Source: Zobellia uliginosa (GTDB lineage: Bacteria; Bacteroidota; Bacteroidia; Flavobacteriales; Flavobacteriaceae). Taken from it: a stretch of 64,000 bases of DNA. This document shows positions 18,756 through 28,774 of the stretch, in pieces. The translations under genes were made by a program, and so were the position numbers. The stretch lies in contig NZ_FTOB01000003.1 of the NCBI RefSeq assembly GCF_900156625.1, positions 186,001-250,000 of the forward strand, given 5' to 3'. The notes below the pieces were generated by a model that saw only the letters and a program-made list of their open reading frames with translations, was not told where the DNA came from and searched no databases. How positions within the stretch are numbered: the first letter of the stretch is position 1; the number at the start of each line of letters is the position of its first letter.

Positions 18756-19481
18756 TTATCCTTGGATAATAAAAATAGCCGGCCGCTTGTGAAGGGATGC
18801 TACTTTAGTCCGTTTCCAGTCGGCCACGGGCTTGGTGAGGATGTATTCCGTAGGAAGGGTGACGTCACAAGCGATGCATAGTTTTGTATTGGGATGTAGT
18901 GTTTTGAGCAACTCGGCAAAAAGCTTGTCGTTTCTATAGGGAGTTTCTATAAATAGCTGTGATTGTCCGTGGTCTTTAGAGAGTTTTTCCAATCGTTTAA
19001 TGGTGCTTTTGCGTTCTGGGGCATCTATGGGCAAATAACCGTTAAAGGCAAAGTTCTGACCGTTCATGCCACTGGCCATAAGGGCTAGTACGATAGATGA
19101 GGGGCCGACCAAGGGTACTACCTGAATATTTTTTTCGTGAGCGATCTTTACGACTTCCGCTCCCGGGTCAGCAATGCCGGGGCAGCCTGCTTCTGATAAG
19201 ATTCCGGTATGGAAGCCATCTAGGCAGGGCTGTAAAAAGCTGGGTATTTCCTCAATCTGGGTGTATTTGTTCAATACGGATAAATGAAGACCTGGCTGTG
19301 ATTTCCTAGGGCTGATCTTTTTAATGAATCGCCGGGCTGTTTTTTCGTTTTCAACAATGTAATGGTCAATTTGTTCGATTGCCTGTTTTATGGAAATAGG
19401 TAAGACCTCTAAGGGTTCGTTATCTCCAAGCGTAGTGGGTATTAGATATAACTTTCCCTGGTTCTCGATTCTGTTGGCCAT
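18756..19481 (-). CDS. RsmI-like tetrapyrrole-methylase-family SAM methyltransferase
   Basis: A 241-residue SAM-dependent methyltransferase related to RsmI (2'-O-methylation of C1402 in 16S rRNA). It keeps the family core GILSEAGCPGIADPGAEVV (residues about 93-111) and PLVGPSSIVLALMASGMNGQNF (split at the GPSS turn) plus a FIETPYRNDKL segment. The N-terminus departs from classical RsmI: LYLIPTTLGDNEPLEVLPISIKQ replaces the usual ATPIGNLxDIT and EDTRxT motifs. It is the divergent group that Bacteroidota carry, often beside a true RsmI, so the substrate may differ. It follows the phosphatase and dnaA genes on the minus strand. Confidence 0.85.
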   Translation of the reverse strand: MANRIENQGKLYLIPTTLGDNEPLEVLPISIKQAIEQIDHYIVENEKTARRFIKKISPRKSQPGLHLSVLNKYTQIEEIPSFLQPCLDGFHTGILSEAGCPGIADPGAEVVKIAHEKNIQVVPLVGPSSIVLALMASGMNGQNFAFNGYLPIDAPERKSTIKRLEKLSKDHGQSQLFIETPYRNDKLFAELLKTLHPNTKLCIACDVTLPTEYILTKPVADWKRTKVASLHKRPAIFIIQG

Positions 19482-19494
19482 AATTGTGATTGCA

Positions 19495-19941
19495 TTAGAG
19501 TTTTTTGGCGATAGACGTACAAGCTTTGTCTATAAGGTGAAATACCTTGTCAAATCCATTGTCGTCCCAATATGGGTCGGGCACTTCAATGACGGGCAAT
19601 TCTACTTCCGTAAGCAATAATTTCACTTTTTCGGCGTCCTCTTGGGTATCGGCCAAGTTTAAAATGTTATTGAGGTTGCTACGGTCCATAGCATAAATTA
19701 CGTCAAATTTTTTAAAGTCCGATTTCTGGAATTGACGACAGCGCTGATTTTCGATGTTCAGTCCGTATTTTCGGGCAACCGCTATGGATCTAGGGTCGGG
19801 GGCGTTACCGATGTGGTAACCTCCGGTCCCTGCGGAATCGACAAAGACCTTTTCAGGGTCGACTTTGCTTTGAAGAATACCTTCGGCCAATGGCGACCTG
19901 CAAATATTGCCAAGGCAGACCATTAAAACTTTGGTTTCCAT
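19495..19941 (-). CDS. Low-molecular-weight protein tyrosine phosphatase
   Basis: A 148-residue phosphatase. The P-loop C-x5-R-S is at the N-terminus (VCLGNICRSPLAEG, Cys9 nucleophile and Arg15), and the general-acid Asp is in EVPDPYWDD near residue 117. Both are at the family positions. Substrates may be phosphotyrosine proteins such as BY-kinases of capsule export, but no such kinase is in the window, so this is open. Six bases separate its start from the dnaA stop, which indicates co-transcription with dnaA; the RsmI-like gene follows 13 bases later. Confidence 0.95.
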   Translation of the reverse strand: METKVLMVCLGNICRSPLAEGILQSKVDPEKVFVDSAGTGGYHIGNAPDPRSIAVARKYGLNIENQRCRQFQKSDFKKFDVIYAMDRSNLNNILNLADTQEDAEKVKLLLTEVELPVIEVPDPYWDDNGFDKVFHLIDKACTSIAKKL

Positions 19942-19947
19942 AAGGGA

Positions 19948-21372
19948 TTAAGAGAATTTCTTGGTAAGGTCTTCGATGTATTTTCTGAACTGCTTGTCGG
20001 TTTCAGCCAAATTATCTACCGTTTTACAGGCATGTAGTACGGTAGCGTGGTCTCTTTTTCCGATTTGCGAGCCAATACTGGCCAATGAGGCTTTAGTGAA
20101 TTTCTTTGCAAAGAACATGGCAAGCTGTCTTGCTTGTACGATATGGCGCTTTCGCGTTTTCGACTGAAGCGTGGCGACATCCATTTCGAAATAATCGGAA
20201 ACTACTTTTTGAATGTAGTCTATGGATACTTCGCGCTTGGTGTTCTTTACAAACTTTTCGACTACCTGTTGAGCCAGTTCTAGGGTCACTTCCTTTTTGT
20301 TAAAAGAAGATTGGGCTATTAAGGATATAATGGCGCCTTCCAATTCGCGAATATTGCTCTTGATATGTTTGGCTACATAGTCGATAATATCATCGGGCAT
20401 TTCAACACCGTCTCTATACAGTTTGTTCTTTAGTATGGAAATCCGTGTTTCGTAATCGGGATTCTGAAGCTCTGCCGATAGGCCCCACTTGAAACGGGAC
20501 AATAGGCGTTGTTCAATATCCTGCATGTCTACGGGTGCCTTGTCGGAGGTTAGGATAACCTGCTTCCCGTTTTGGTGCAAATGGTTGAAAATATGGAAGA
20601 AAACATCTTGTGTTCCCGATTTTCCGCTCAAGAACTGAACGTCGTCGATAATAAGCACGTCTATCAATTGGTAGAAGTGGATAAAATCGTTTCGGGTATT
20701 CTTCTTTACCGATTCAATATATTGTTGTGTGAACTTTTCCGCTGAAATATACAGTACGGTACGCTCAGGGTATTTGTCTTTGATCTCAACTCCAATGGCA
20801 TGGGCCAAGTGGGTTTTTCCTAAACCTACTCCACCGAAGACCAATAAGGGGTTAAAAGAGGTTCCTCCAGGTTTGTTGGCGACGGCCATACCGGCAGATC
20901 GGGCCAAACGGTTGGAGTCTCCTTCCAAAAAGTTGTCAAAATTATAGTTGGGGTTGAGCTGCGATTCAATTTTAATATTTCGAATCCCTGGAATTACAAA
21001 AGGGTTCTTTAGCTCTGGGTTTTTTGATTTTATCGGAACGTCCATTTCCTGAGGCGTCATGTTCGCCCTGTTGGAACTGGGTATCTTTTCGGTGAAAGGT
21101 TCCTTGTTGCCATAGGTGTTTTCCATTCTAATGATGTACACCAATTTTGCGGTCTCACCTAATTCTTTGGTAAGGGCAACTTTTAACAACTTGACATAGT
21201 GTTCTTCTAACCATTCGTAAAAGAATTTGCTAGGTACCTGAATGCTCAGTGCATTGTCAGATAACTTAACCGGTTTGATAGGTTCAAACCAAGTTTTGAA
21301 TGCCTGCGGTTGAATGTTGTCTTTGATAAAGGTCAAACAATTGTTCCATACGGAAATAGCAGTAACACCCAT
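19948..21372 (-). CDS. dnaA: Chromosomal replication initiator DnaA
   Basis: A 474-residue AAA+ initiator that binds DnaA boxes and opens oriC. Domain I is residues 1-80, a short linker follows, and domain III has Walker A GGVGLGKTHLA (180-190) and Walker B VLIIDDVQFL near residue 245. Domain IV carries the DnaA signature GKRDHATVLHACKTV near the C-terminus. I found no TTATCCACA-like DnaA boxes in the 207-base region between dnaA and the divergent thioesterase gene, so the origin is probably not immediately upstream. The start at 21372 gives MGVTAISVWNNCL, typical for the phylum. Confidence 0.97.
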   Translation of the reverse strand: MGVTAISVWNNCLTFIKDNIQPQAFKTWFEPIKPVKLSDNALSIQVPSKFFYEWLEEHYVKLLKVALTKELGETAKLVYIIRMENTYGNKEPFTEKIPSSNRANMTPQEMDVPIKSKNPELKNPFVIPGIRNIKIESQLNPNYNFDNFLEGDSNRLARSAGMAVANKPGGTSFNPLLVFGGVGLGKTHLAHAIGVEIKDKYPERTVLYISAEKFTQQYIESVKKNTRNDFIHFYQLIDVLIIDDVQFLSGKSGTQDVFFHIFNHLHQNGKQVILTSDKAPVDMQDIEQRLLSRFKWGLSAELQNPDYETRISILKNKLYRDGVEMPDDIIDYVAKHIKSNIRELEGAIISLIAQSSFNKKEVTLELAQQVVEKFVKNTKREVSIDYIQKVVSDYFEMDVATLQSKTRKRHIVQARQLAMFFAKKFTKASLASIGSQIGKRDHATVLHACKTVDNLAETDKQFRKYIEDLTKKFS

Positions 21373-21579
21373 TTTAAAGTTTATCTTATTTTTGTTGGTT
21401 AGTGATTTCGTAAGTCGGTAGAAAGTCTAGAGGATAATCCGTACTTTCTCGGTAGGCAAATATGTGAACAAAAAAACTAAAAAAAAAATCTAACCCTATT
21501 GAATTTACCCTTTTTTTTTTGCATGTTCAAAAGCAATAAATCGAAATCTTTTAAAGATATAATTTTTACATGATAATAT

Positions 21580-21990
21580 ATGTATTTTAACAAAATTTCT
21601 TTCCGAGTACGTTATGCGGAGACGGATCAAATGGGAGTGGTGTATCACGGGAATTACGCGCAATACTTGGAGATGGGAAGGGTCGAGTGGTTGCGGGATA
21701 CTGGAATTTCCTACAAAAGAATGGAAGAAAACGGCATTATGTTGCCAGTTGTTTCTTTGTCATTGAACTACAGAAAATCGGCCTTTTATGATGAGCTGAT
21801 CAGCGTTGAAACCAGGCTCAAAAAAACGCCCTCCGTCAAGATAGAATTTGACTATAAAATTTACAATGAGCAGCAGGAAATCCTTGTTGAGGCAAGTACT
21901 GTTTTGGCATTTATGGATATGCGAACGAAACGCCCTATTCGGTGTCCGAAATACCTCTTGGAACTCATAGAAAAAAGAGAGAAAAAGTAA
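21580..21990 (+). CDS. Acyl-CoA thioesterase, YbgC/4-hydroxybenzoyl-CoA family
   Basis: A 136-residue hot-dog fold thioesterase. The signature FRVRYAETDQMGVVYHGNYAQYLE (split at D17 and H23) contains the catalytic Asp of the YbgC/4HBT family and the following MGRVEWLRD helix. It hydrolyses short acyl-CoA or related thioesters in the cytosol. It is divergent from dnaA, which is a conserved neighbourhood in Flavobacteriaceae as far as I recall. No Tol-Pal genes are nearby, so a Tol-linked role is not supported. Confidence 0.93.
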   Translation: MYFNKISFRVRYAETDQMGVVYHGNYAQYLEMGRVEWLRDTGISYKRMEENGIMLPVVSLSLNYRKSAFYDELISVETRLKKTPSVKIEFDYKIYNEQQEILVEASTVLAFMDMRTKRPIRCPKYLLELIEKREKK

Positions 21991-22078
21991 GCTATTTTTT
22001 CTCGGTTTTGTAAAATTCCGGTGTGTCGAATTAACCGTTCGGTATGGGTGGGCCCTACTAAACAATGAGCTTGTAGTC

Positions 22079-22684
22079 TTATGTTAGTTCAACTCCGTAA
22101 ATTCCTACAAAAATCTCTTTTACTTGTGCGACATCTTGCTTTCTGACCGAAAGGATCAGTTCGCATTGCATTTCCATTTGTTGGGAGACGATCTGCAGAT
22201 TTTTTTGTTTTATGACCCTCATGACCATGTCCATTTGTGCGTATTCAAAGTTGAGTTTAAACTGTTCCTGCTCTATTTTTTCTATAATATCGGCGTTCTC
22301 CAATGCCATTTTTGCCGCTGTTCTATAGGCACTTATCAATCCGCCTACACCCAACTTGGTGCCTCCGAAAATACGGGCAACGGCGACCAAGGTATTGGTT
22401 ACCTCAAAAGATTGTATTTGTCCGTATATGGGCATGCCGGCAGAATTATTGGGCTCTCCGTCATCATTGGCGCGATAGCTCAATTGTTCAACGCCTAATT
22501 GCCAGGCATAACAGACGTGGTTGGCCGTGTGATGCTTTTTCTTTAGGGATTCAATTATGGGCTTTACCTCTGCTTCGGTTTCTATGGGATAGGCATAAGC
22601 GTAAAACTTACTTTTCTTTTCTTTGAACATGACTTCCTCTGAGGGTTTGTCGAGGGTCTTGTATGTATCGTTTGTATTTTCCAT
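22079..22684 (-). CDS. YigZ/IMPACT family protein
   Basis: A 201-residue member of the YigZ/IMPACT family. The N-terminal domain has the signature HHTANHVCYAWQLG, RANDDGEPNNSAGMPIY and FGGTKLGVGGLISAY with the typical Gly-rich run; the C-terminal domain (about 135-201) is the ferredoxin-like EF-G-type part. Bacterial members have unclear function; IMPACT in eukaryotes regulates translation through GCN1. The start overlaps the EamA stop codon (TAATG), so it is the last gene of a ribD-HAD-EamA-yigZ transcript. Confidence 0.93.
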   Translation of the reverse strand: MENTNDTYKTLDKPSEEVMFKEKKSKFYAYAYPIETEAEVKPIIESLKKKHHTANHVCYAWQLGVEQLSYRANDDGEPNNSAGMPIYGQIQSFEVTNTLVAVARIFGGTKLGVGGLISAYRTAAKMALENADIIEKIEQEQFKLNFEYAQMDMVMRVIKQKNLQIVSQQMEMQCELILSVRKQDVAQVKEIFVGIYGVELT

Positions 22685-23547
22685 TAGCCAAAAGCTACTA
22701 ATATGATGCTGGTTATGGCCAAGGCAATACCGCTCCAGTTCTTGGGACTTATTTTTTCCTTGAACAAAATAATTCCCAAAAGGGTGGTGAACATGACTAT
22801 GGCCACATTGTTTATTGTAAATATCGATGCACTGTTGAGTGTGTCGTTTTGTAAGGCTTTTAATAAAAAGAAAATTGAAAAATAATTGACGACCCCTAGG
22901 CTTATGCCGCCCAATAAGGTGTCCAGATTGAATTTAGAACGAAGGTCCGCCATCTTGTAAATGGTAACCAAAAGCCCTATGCAGGCTGCCGAACCGAAAA
23001 CGGTCGCCGAAAAAAGGGGGTAGTCTTCTTCTTTTATATGTACTTCTTGAATGTATTTTAAACTGGTGTCGATAATGCCCGAACCCAAGAATACCAAAGC
23101 AGGAAGGAGTAGGGCTGTTTTTTTGAACTTTCTTACCGGTTCTTTTATAGAGGTAAAATAGACGGCGGCAAGGGCCAGTACTATTCCGACAACTTTAAGT
23201 GGCCCTAGTTCTTCGCCATAAACGAAAATGCCAAAGATTACGGGTAGTACAAAAGACATTTTAGTGGCTACTGAGGTAACGGAAACCCCTACTTTTTGAG
23301 AAGCGGCGGCCATTAGGTTAAAGACGGCTATAAATAGGATGCCTAAGATAAACGTGCCCAAGAACCAAGGTTTTTGTGGTATTTCAGATAGGTTGGTCTC
23401 ACCGTGGTAGCGCGTAAGCCCCACTCCACAGGCTACAAAATAATTGATAATAATGGCAAATAGTGTATCGACCTTGAAGCGGGTGTATAGCTTAAAGATA
23501 ATAAAGATGAGGCTTGAGGCCAGTATGCTCAGGGCAAGGGAGGTCAT
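22684..23547 (-). CDS. EamA/DMT family transporter
   Basis: A 287-residue inner-membrane protein with ten predicted helices in two repeated halves of five, as in the drug/metabolite transporter superfamily. The halves begin near MTSLALSILASSLIFIIF and, after a basic loop (IKEPVRKFKKTAL), near residue 147. Conserved Gly/Pro residues such as FVLPVIFGIFVYGEELGPLKV and LLGIILFKEKISPKNWSGI mark the ends of each repeat. The substrate is unknown. One base separates it from the HAD gene, and the end overlaps yigZ. Confidence 0.9.
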   Translation of the reverse strand: MTSLALSILASSLIFIIFKLYTRFKVDTLFAIIINYFVACGVGLTRYHGETNLSEIPQKPWFLGTFILGILFIAVFNLMAAASQKVGVSVTSVATKMSFVLPVIFGIFVYGEELGPLKVVGIVLALAAVYFTSIKEPVRKFKKTALLLPALVFLGSGIIDTSLKYIQEVHIKEEDYPLFSATVFGSAACIGLLVTIYKMADLRSKFNLDTLLGGISLGVVNYFSIFFLLKALQNDTLNSASIFTINNVAIVMFTTLLGIILFKEKISPKNWSGIALAITSIILVAFG

Positions 23548-23548
23548 C

Positions 23549-24154
23549 TTAAAGTTTCGGTTTCAATTGTACGATATCTTCTTTTCCTACTTGAATGTTC
23601 CAGCAGTTAATCCCTATTTTTTCGGCGGCATCGGTATTTTCCTTGGTGTCGTCTATAAAAAAGGTCTCTTCGGCCTTAAGTCCGTTTTCGTCTAAGACGA
23701 ACTGGTAAATCTCGGCATTCGGTTTTCTCAACTTGATTTCGTGGGATAGGTAAAACTGCTCAAAGGCATTTTTAAACCGGAGGTATCTGTCCGAACCCAT
23801 TTTTTGCTCTACATGCGTAATGTGCAGGGCGTTGGTATTGCTCAATAGAAAAAGGCGGTATTCGCCTTCTTTGGCCAGTTGTTCTATAAATTCTAGGCGT
23901 TCTTCCGGAAAATCGAGTAACATCGAATTCCATATGTTCTTGATTTCCGAAGCACTTGCCTTGGGGTATTGGGCCTGAAGTTGGCCAATAAATTCGTCCG
24001 TAGATATGCCTCCGACCTCATACATATTGTTTAGCTCGACCATTTCAGGAGTCAGGTCTATGGATCCACCAAACCTTTCCATCTCGCGGAATACAATGCC
24101 CTTATCTAAATTGATGAATACATCGCCAAAGTCAAAAATAATGTTCTTAATCAT
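23549..24154 (-). CDS. HAD superfamily hydrolase, subfamily IA (YihX-like)
   Basis: A 201-residue phosphatase-like protein. Motif I is IIFDFGDVFIN (nucleophile Asp9), motif II is LFLLSNTN, the Lys is in LRKPNAEIY, and motif III is FFIDDTKENTDAA. Motif I has Gly at the +2 position instead of the general-acid Asp, followed by Asp at +3; the YihX-like group also has Gly/Asn there, so I do not consider it broken. The helical cap (residues 15-90) suits small phosphorylated substrates. It overlaps ribD by 8 bases, which raises the possibility that it is the missing dephosphorylase of riboflavin synthesis; this is inference from position only. Confidence 0.88.
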   Translation of the reverse strand: MIKNIIFDFGDVFINLDKGIVFREMERFGGSIDLTPEMVELNNMYEVGGISTDEFIGQLQAQYPKASASEIKNIWNSMLLDFPEERLEFIEQLAKEGEYRLFLLSNTNALHITHVEQKMGSDRYLRFKNAFEQFYLSHEIKLRKPNAEIYQFVLDENGLKAEETFFIDDTKENTDAAEKIGINCWNIQVGKEDIVQLKPKL

Positions 24155-25232
24155 TGCTGTATACTTTTAAGGTGTCGCTGTCGATGCGTTTTGTGTCGAT
24201 AATTTTACCCATAAACTTAGGTGCAGGGAGCCCTGTTTTAAAATGCGTGTTGCCGATAAAGATGCGGGCCTCGTCCCATAAACCCGAATCGATAAAGGTC
24301 TGTAAGGTTTGGCTGCCGCCTTCTATTAAAACGCTAGTGATGTTTTCTAGGTAGAGGATGTGGCATATCTGTTCGACTATACTTCCGTTAAAATCAAGAT
24401 GCCGATACTTTAGGTTTTCTTTCGATTCAATAGTTTTGGACCTATCGGTTAAAACCAAGGTGGGCGTACTTCCGTCCATTAGGTGAAAAGCCTTGTCGAT
24501 TTTTAGGTTTCGGTCGATTACGATACGTATTGGATTTTTGCCTGTGTATGAACGGACGTCTAGTTTCGGATTGTCTTCCAAGGCTGTATTTGTTCCTACC
24601 AATATGCTTTGCTCTTCGCTTCGCCATTTATGGACCAGCTGGCGCGAATAGGGGTTTGTAATCCAATAGGGTTCGGGCTTGGTGTTGCGCGCTTCTTTTT
24701 TTGGGGCGATAAAACCATCGGCTGTCTGGGCCCATTTCAGTATAATATAAGGGCGTTTTTTTTCTTGAAAGCTCAGGAAGCGACGATGGTGTCTACGGCA
24801 TTCTTTTTCCAAACACCCGCTAATGACGTCGATGCCTGCTTTTTTTAGTTTTTCTATACCCTTTCCGGCCACTTTCGAATGGGGGTCTATTAGTCCGATA
24901 ACGACCTTTGGGATGCTGTGTTTAACGATCAGGTCGGCGCAGGGCGGGGTTTTTCCGTGATGTGAGCAGGGTTCAAGGGTCACGTAAATGGTAGCTTGCT
25001 TAAGAAGGGCTTTGTCCTTAACCGAATTTATGGCGTTTACTTCGGCATGTGGTCCTCCGTAGGGACTGGTATAGCCTTCGCCTATAATTTGACCCTTGTA
25101 TACAACTACGGCGCCTACCATAGGGTTCGGTGCGGTCGTTCCCAGGCCGTTCTTCGCTATTTCCAAACAGCGGAGCATATAGCTTTCATCCTTTGAAAAA
25201 GTATTTTTTGCTAGGGGGGTGTTGTTTGACAT
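24147..25232 (-). CDS. ribD: Bifunctional riboflavin enzyme RibD (deaminase/reductase)
   Basis: A 361-residue enzyme for the second and third steps of riboflavin synthesis: deamination of the pyrimidine and NADPH-dependent reduction of the ribose. The N-terminal deaminase has the zinc site HAEVNA (His62, Glu64) and TLEPCSHHGKTPPC (Cys89 and Cys98). The C-terminal reductase (about 150-361) shows RPYIILKWAQTADGF, an ILVGTNTALEDNPKL segment and LIEGGSQTLQTF. I use the ATG at 25232; the frame extends to a GTG at 25259 that adds an unlikely basic leader. It starts the ribD-HAD-EamA-yigZ transcript. Confidence 0.96.
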   Translation of the reverse strand: MSNNTPLAKNTFSKDESYMLRCLEIAKNGLGTTAPNPMVGAVVVYKGQIIGEGYTSPYGGPHAEVNAINSVKDKALLKQATIYVTLEPCSHHGKTPPCADLIVKHSIPKVVIGLIDPHSKVAGKGIEKLKKAGIDVISGCLEKECRRHHRRFLSFQEKKRPYIILKWAQTADGFIAPKKEARNTKPEPYWITNPYSRQLVHKWRSEEQSILVGTNTALEDNPKLDVRSYTGKNPIRIVIDRNLKIDKAFHLMDGSTPTLVLTDRSKTIESKENLKYRHLDFNGSIVEQICHILYLENITSVLIEGGSQTLQTFIDSGLWDEARIFIGNTHFKTGLPAPKFMGKIIDTKRIDSDTLKVYSND

Positions 25233-25320
25233 GGGCTTTATTCGTGGAATTTTAGACACTTAACATACGCACATTTCTACGTATCTTCACGCTGTAAAAA
25301 TAGAATTTTATTTATTGGTA

Positions 25321-25806
25321 ATGGGGGCAGCGATTATTCGGAACATTAGAAAAGAGGACAACGAACAGGTGGCGGTATTGATTCGTAAGGTTTTAGTGGA
25401 TTTAGGAGCTCCTAAGGTAGGTACGGCTTATGCCGATGTTACCTTGGATAGTATGTTTGAGAATTACGATCGCCCAAGGGCCGCGTATTTTGTGGTAGAG
25501 GAAAATGATAAGATATTAGGCTGTGCCGGGGTGGCCCAATTGGATAATTGTGACGATAATATCTGTGAACTTCAGAAAATGTACTTTTTAGAGGAGGCCC
25601 GAGGGCGCGGAATCGGTTCAGAAATGTTGCGGATTTGTTTGGAAAAGGCCCGGGAATTCAATTTTAAAAAAGTCTATCTTGAAACCATGCCCTATATGAA
25701 GGCGGCCCAAAAGCTTTACGAGAAAATGGGATTTGAATATATCGACAAACCCATGGGCGATACGGGGCATTATTCATGTCCTGTATATATGCTCGCTAAA
25801 TTGTAA
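25321..25806 (+). CDS. GNAT family N-acetyltransferase
   Basis: A 161-residue acetyltransferase with the acetyl-CoA loop EEARGRGIGSEMLRICLEKAREF and the KLYEKMGFEYID C-terminal helix-strand motif. The core strand CELQKMYFLEE precedes the loop as usual. Closest in form to small-molecule or amino-acid acetyltransferases with the ARGRGIG motif; the substrate is unknown. The open frame starts with a TTG two codons upstream, but the ATG at 25321 is preferred. It is divergent from ribD and followed 18 bases later by prmC on the same strand. Confidence 0.92.
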   Translation: MGAAIIRNIRKEDNEQVAVLIRKVLVDLGAPKVGTAYADVTLDSMFENYDRPRAAYFVVEENDKILGCAGVAQLDNCDDNICELQKMYFLEEARGRGIGSEMLRICLEKAREFNFKKVYLETMPYMKAAQKLYEKMGFEYIDKPMGDTGHYSCPVYMLAKL

Positions 25807-25824
25807 TGTTGATGTAAGAAAGGA

Positions 25825-26688
25825 ATGGTCTTAAAAGAAATAAAGCATATTTACCACAAAGAGTTGGACGGGCTATATCCCAAAGAGGAAGTAGATAGCT
25901 TCTTTTATTTGTTGATCGAACATTATCTTCAGTTGCAGCGCTTCGTCCTGGCCGTACAGCCGAATTTGACTTTGACAAAGGAAGAGGAGCAACCTCTTTT
26001 TGAAGCTTTGTCCGAACTCAGGCTGCAACGTCCGGTCCAATATATTATGGGAAAGACAAGTTTTATGGATCTCGATTTCGAGGTTGATGAAAACGTGCTT
26101 ATTCCTAGGCCTGAAACCGAAGAATTGGTGCGTTGGGTCGTAGATGAGGCAAAACTGGGGCTGCCTAATGAAAAACGAAAACTACGGATTTTGGATATCG
26201 GAACGGGTAGCGGGTGTATAGCTGTTTCCTTGGCCAAACTATTGCCCGAAGCCGAGGTGTATGCCTTGGATGTTTCGGGGGAAGCCTTGGAGATAGCTAA
26301 ACGGAATGCTAGGTCGAACTCGGTAGAGATCGGGTTTATCCATGCCGATATCTTGAATTATGACGGACGGCCCGGGGGATTTGATATTATAGTTTCTAAT
26401 CCGCCCTATGTGAGGGAGCTTGAAAAAAAGGAGATGCACAAAAACGTTTTGGAGCACGAACCGGATCTGGCTTTATTTGTCTCCGATGAAAACCCGCTGG
26501 TTTTTTATAGTGCCATAAGCAAGTTTGCCCAACACAACCTTGTGGAAAAGGGGAAGCTTTTTTTTGAAATCAACCAATATTTGGCAAAAGAAACGGCAGC
26601 ACTTTTGCGGCAGCATAATTTTTTGGAAATTGAGGTCCGAAAAGATATATTCGGAAACGACCGTATGGCAAAGGGAGTCTTGGGGTGA
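25825..26688 (+). CDS. prmC: Peptide chain release factor glutamine methyltransferase
   Basis: A 287-residue SAM-dependent enzyme that methylates the glutamine of the GGQ motif of release factors RF1 and RF2. It has a helical N-terminal domain (1-85), motif I ILDIGTGSGCIAVSLA (123-138) and the NPPYV substrate motif at 192-196 in IVSNPPYVRELE. This is the standard PrmC/HemK layout and length. It sits between a GNAT gene and ligA on the same strand; a 59-base gap to ligA leaves the question of co-transcription open. Confidence 0.96.
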   Translation: MVLKEIKHIYHKELDGLYPKEEVDSFFYLLIEHYLQLQRFVLAVQPNLTLTKEEEQPLFEALSELRLQRPVQYIMGKTSFMDLDFEVDENVLIPRPETEELVRWVVDEAKLGLPNEKRKLRILDIGTGSGCIAVSLAKLLPEAEVYALDVSGEALEIAKRNARSNSVEIGFIHADILNYDGRPGGFDIIVSNPPYVRELEKKEMHKNVLEHEPDLALFVSDENPLVFYSAISKFAQHNLVEKGKLFFEINQYLAKETAALLRQHNFLEIEVRKDIFGNDRMAKGVLG

Positions 26689-26708
26689 TGGCGTCCCGAA
26701 AATCCTAG

Positions 26709-28745
<2,037 letters not shown>

Positions 28746-28774
28746 CTTTTGGTTTTCTTGCTCTTCCGTATTCC

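Noticed and set aside
23549-24154. Broken HAD active site (Gly instead of Asp in motif I)
   Set aside because: The YihX-like group of HAD phosphatases carries similar substitutions, so this alone does not show inactivation.
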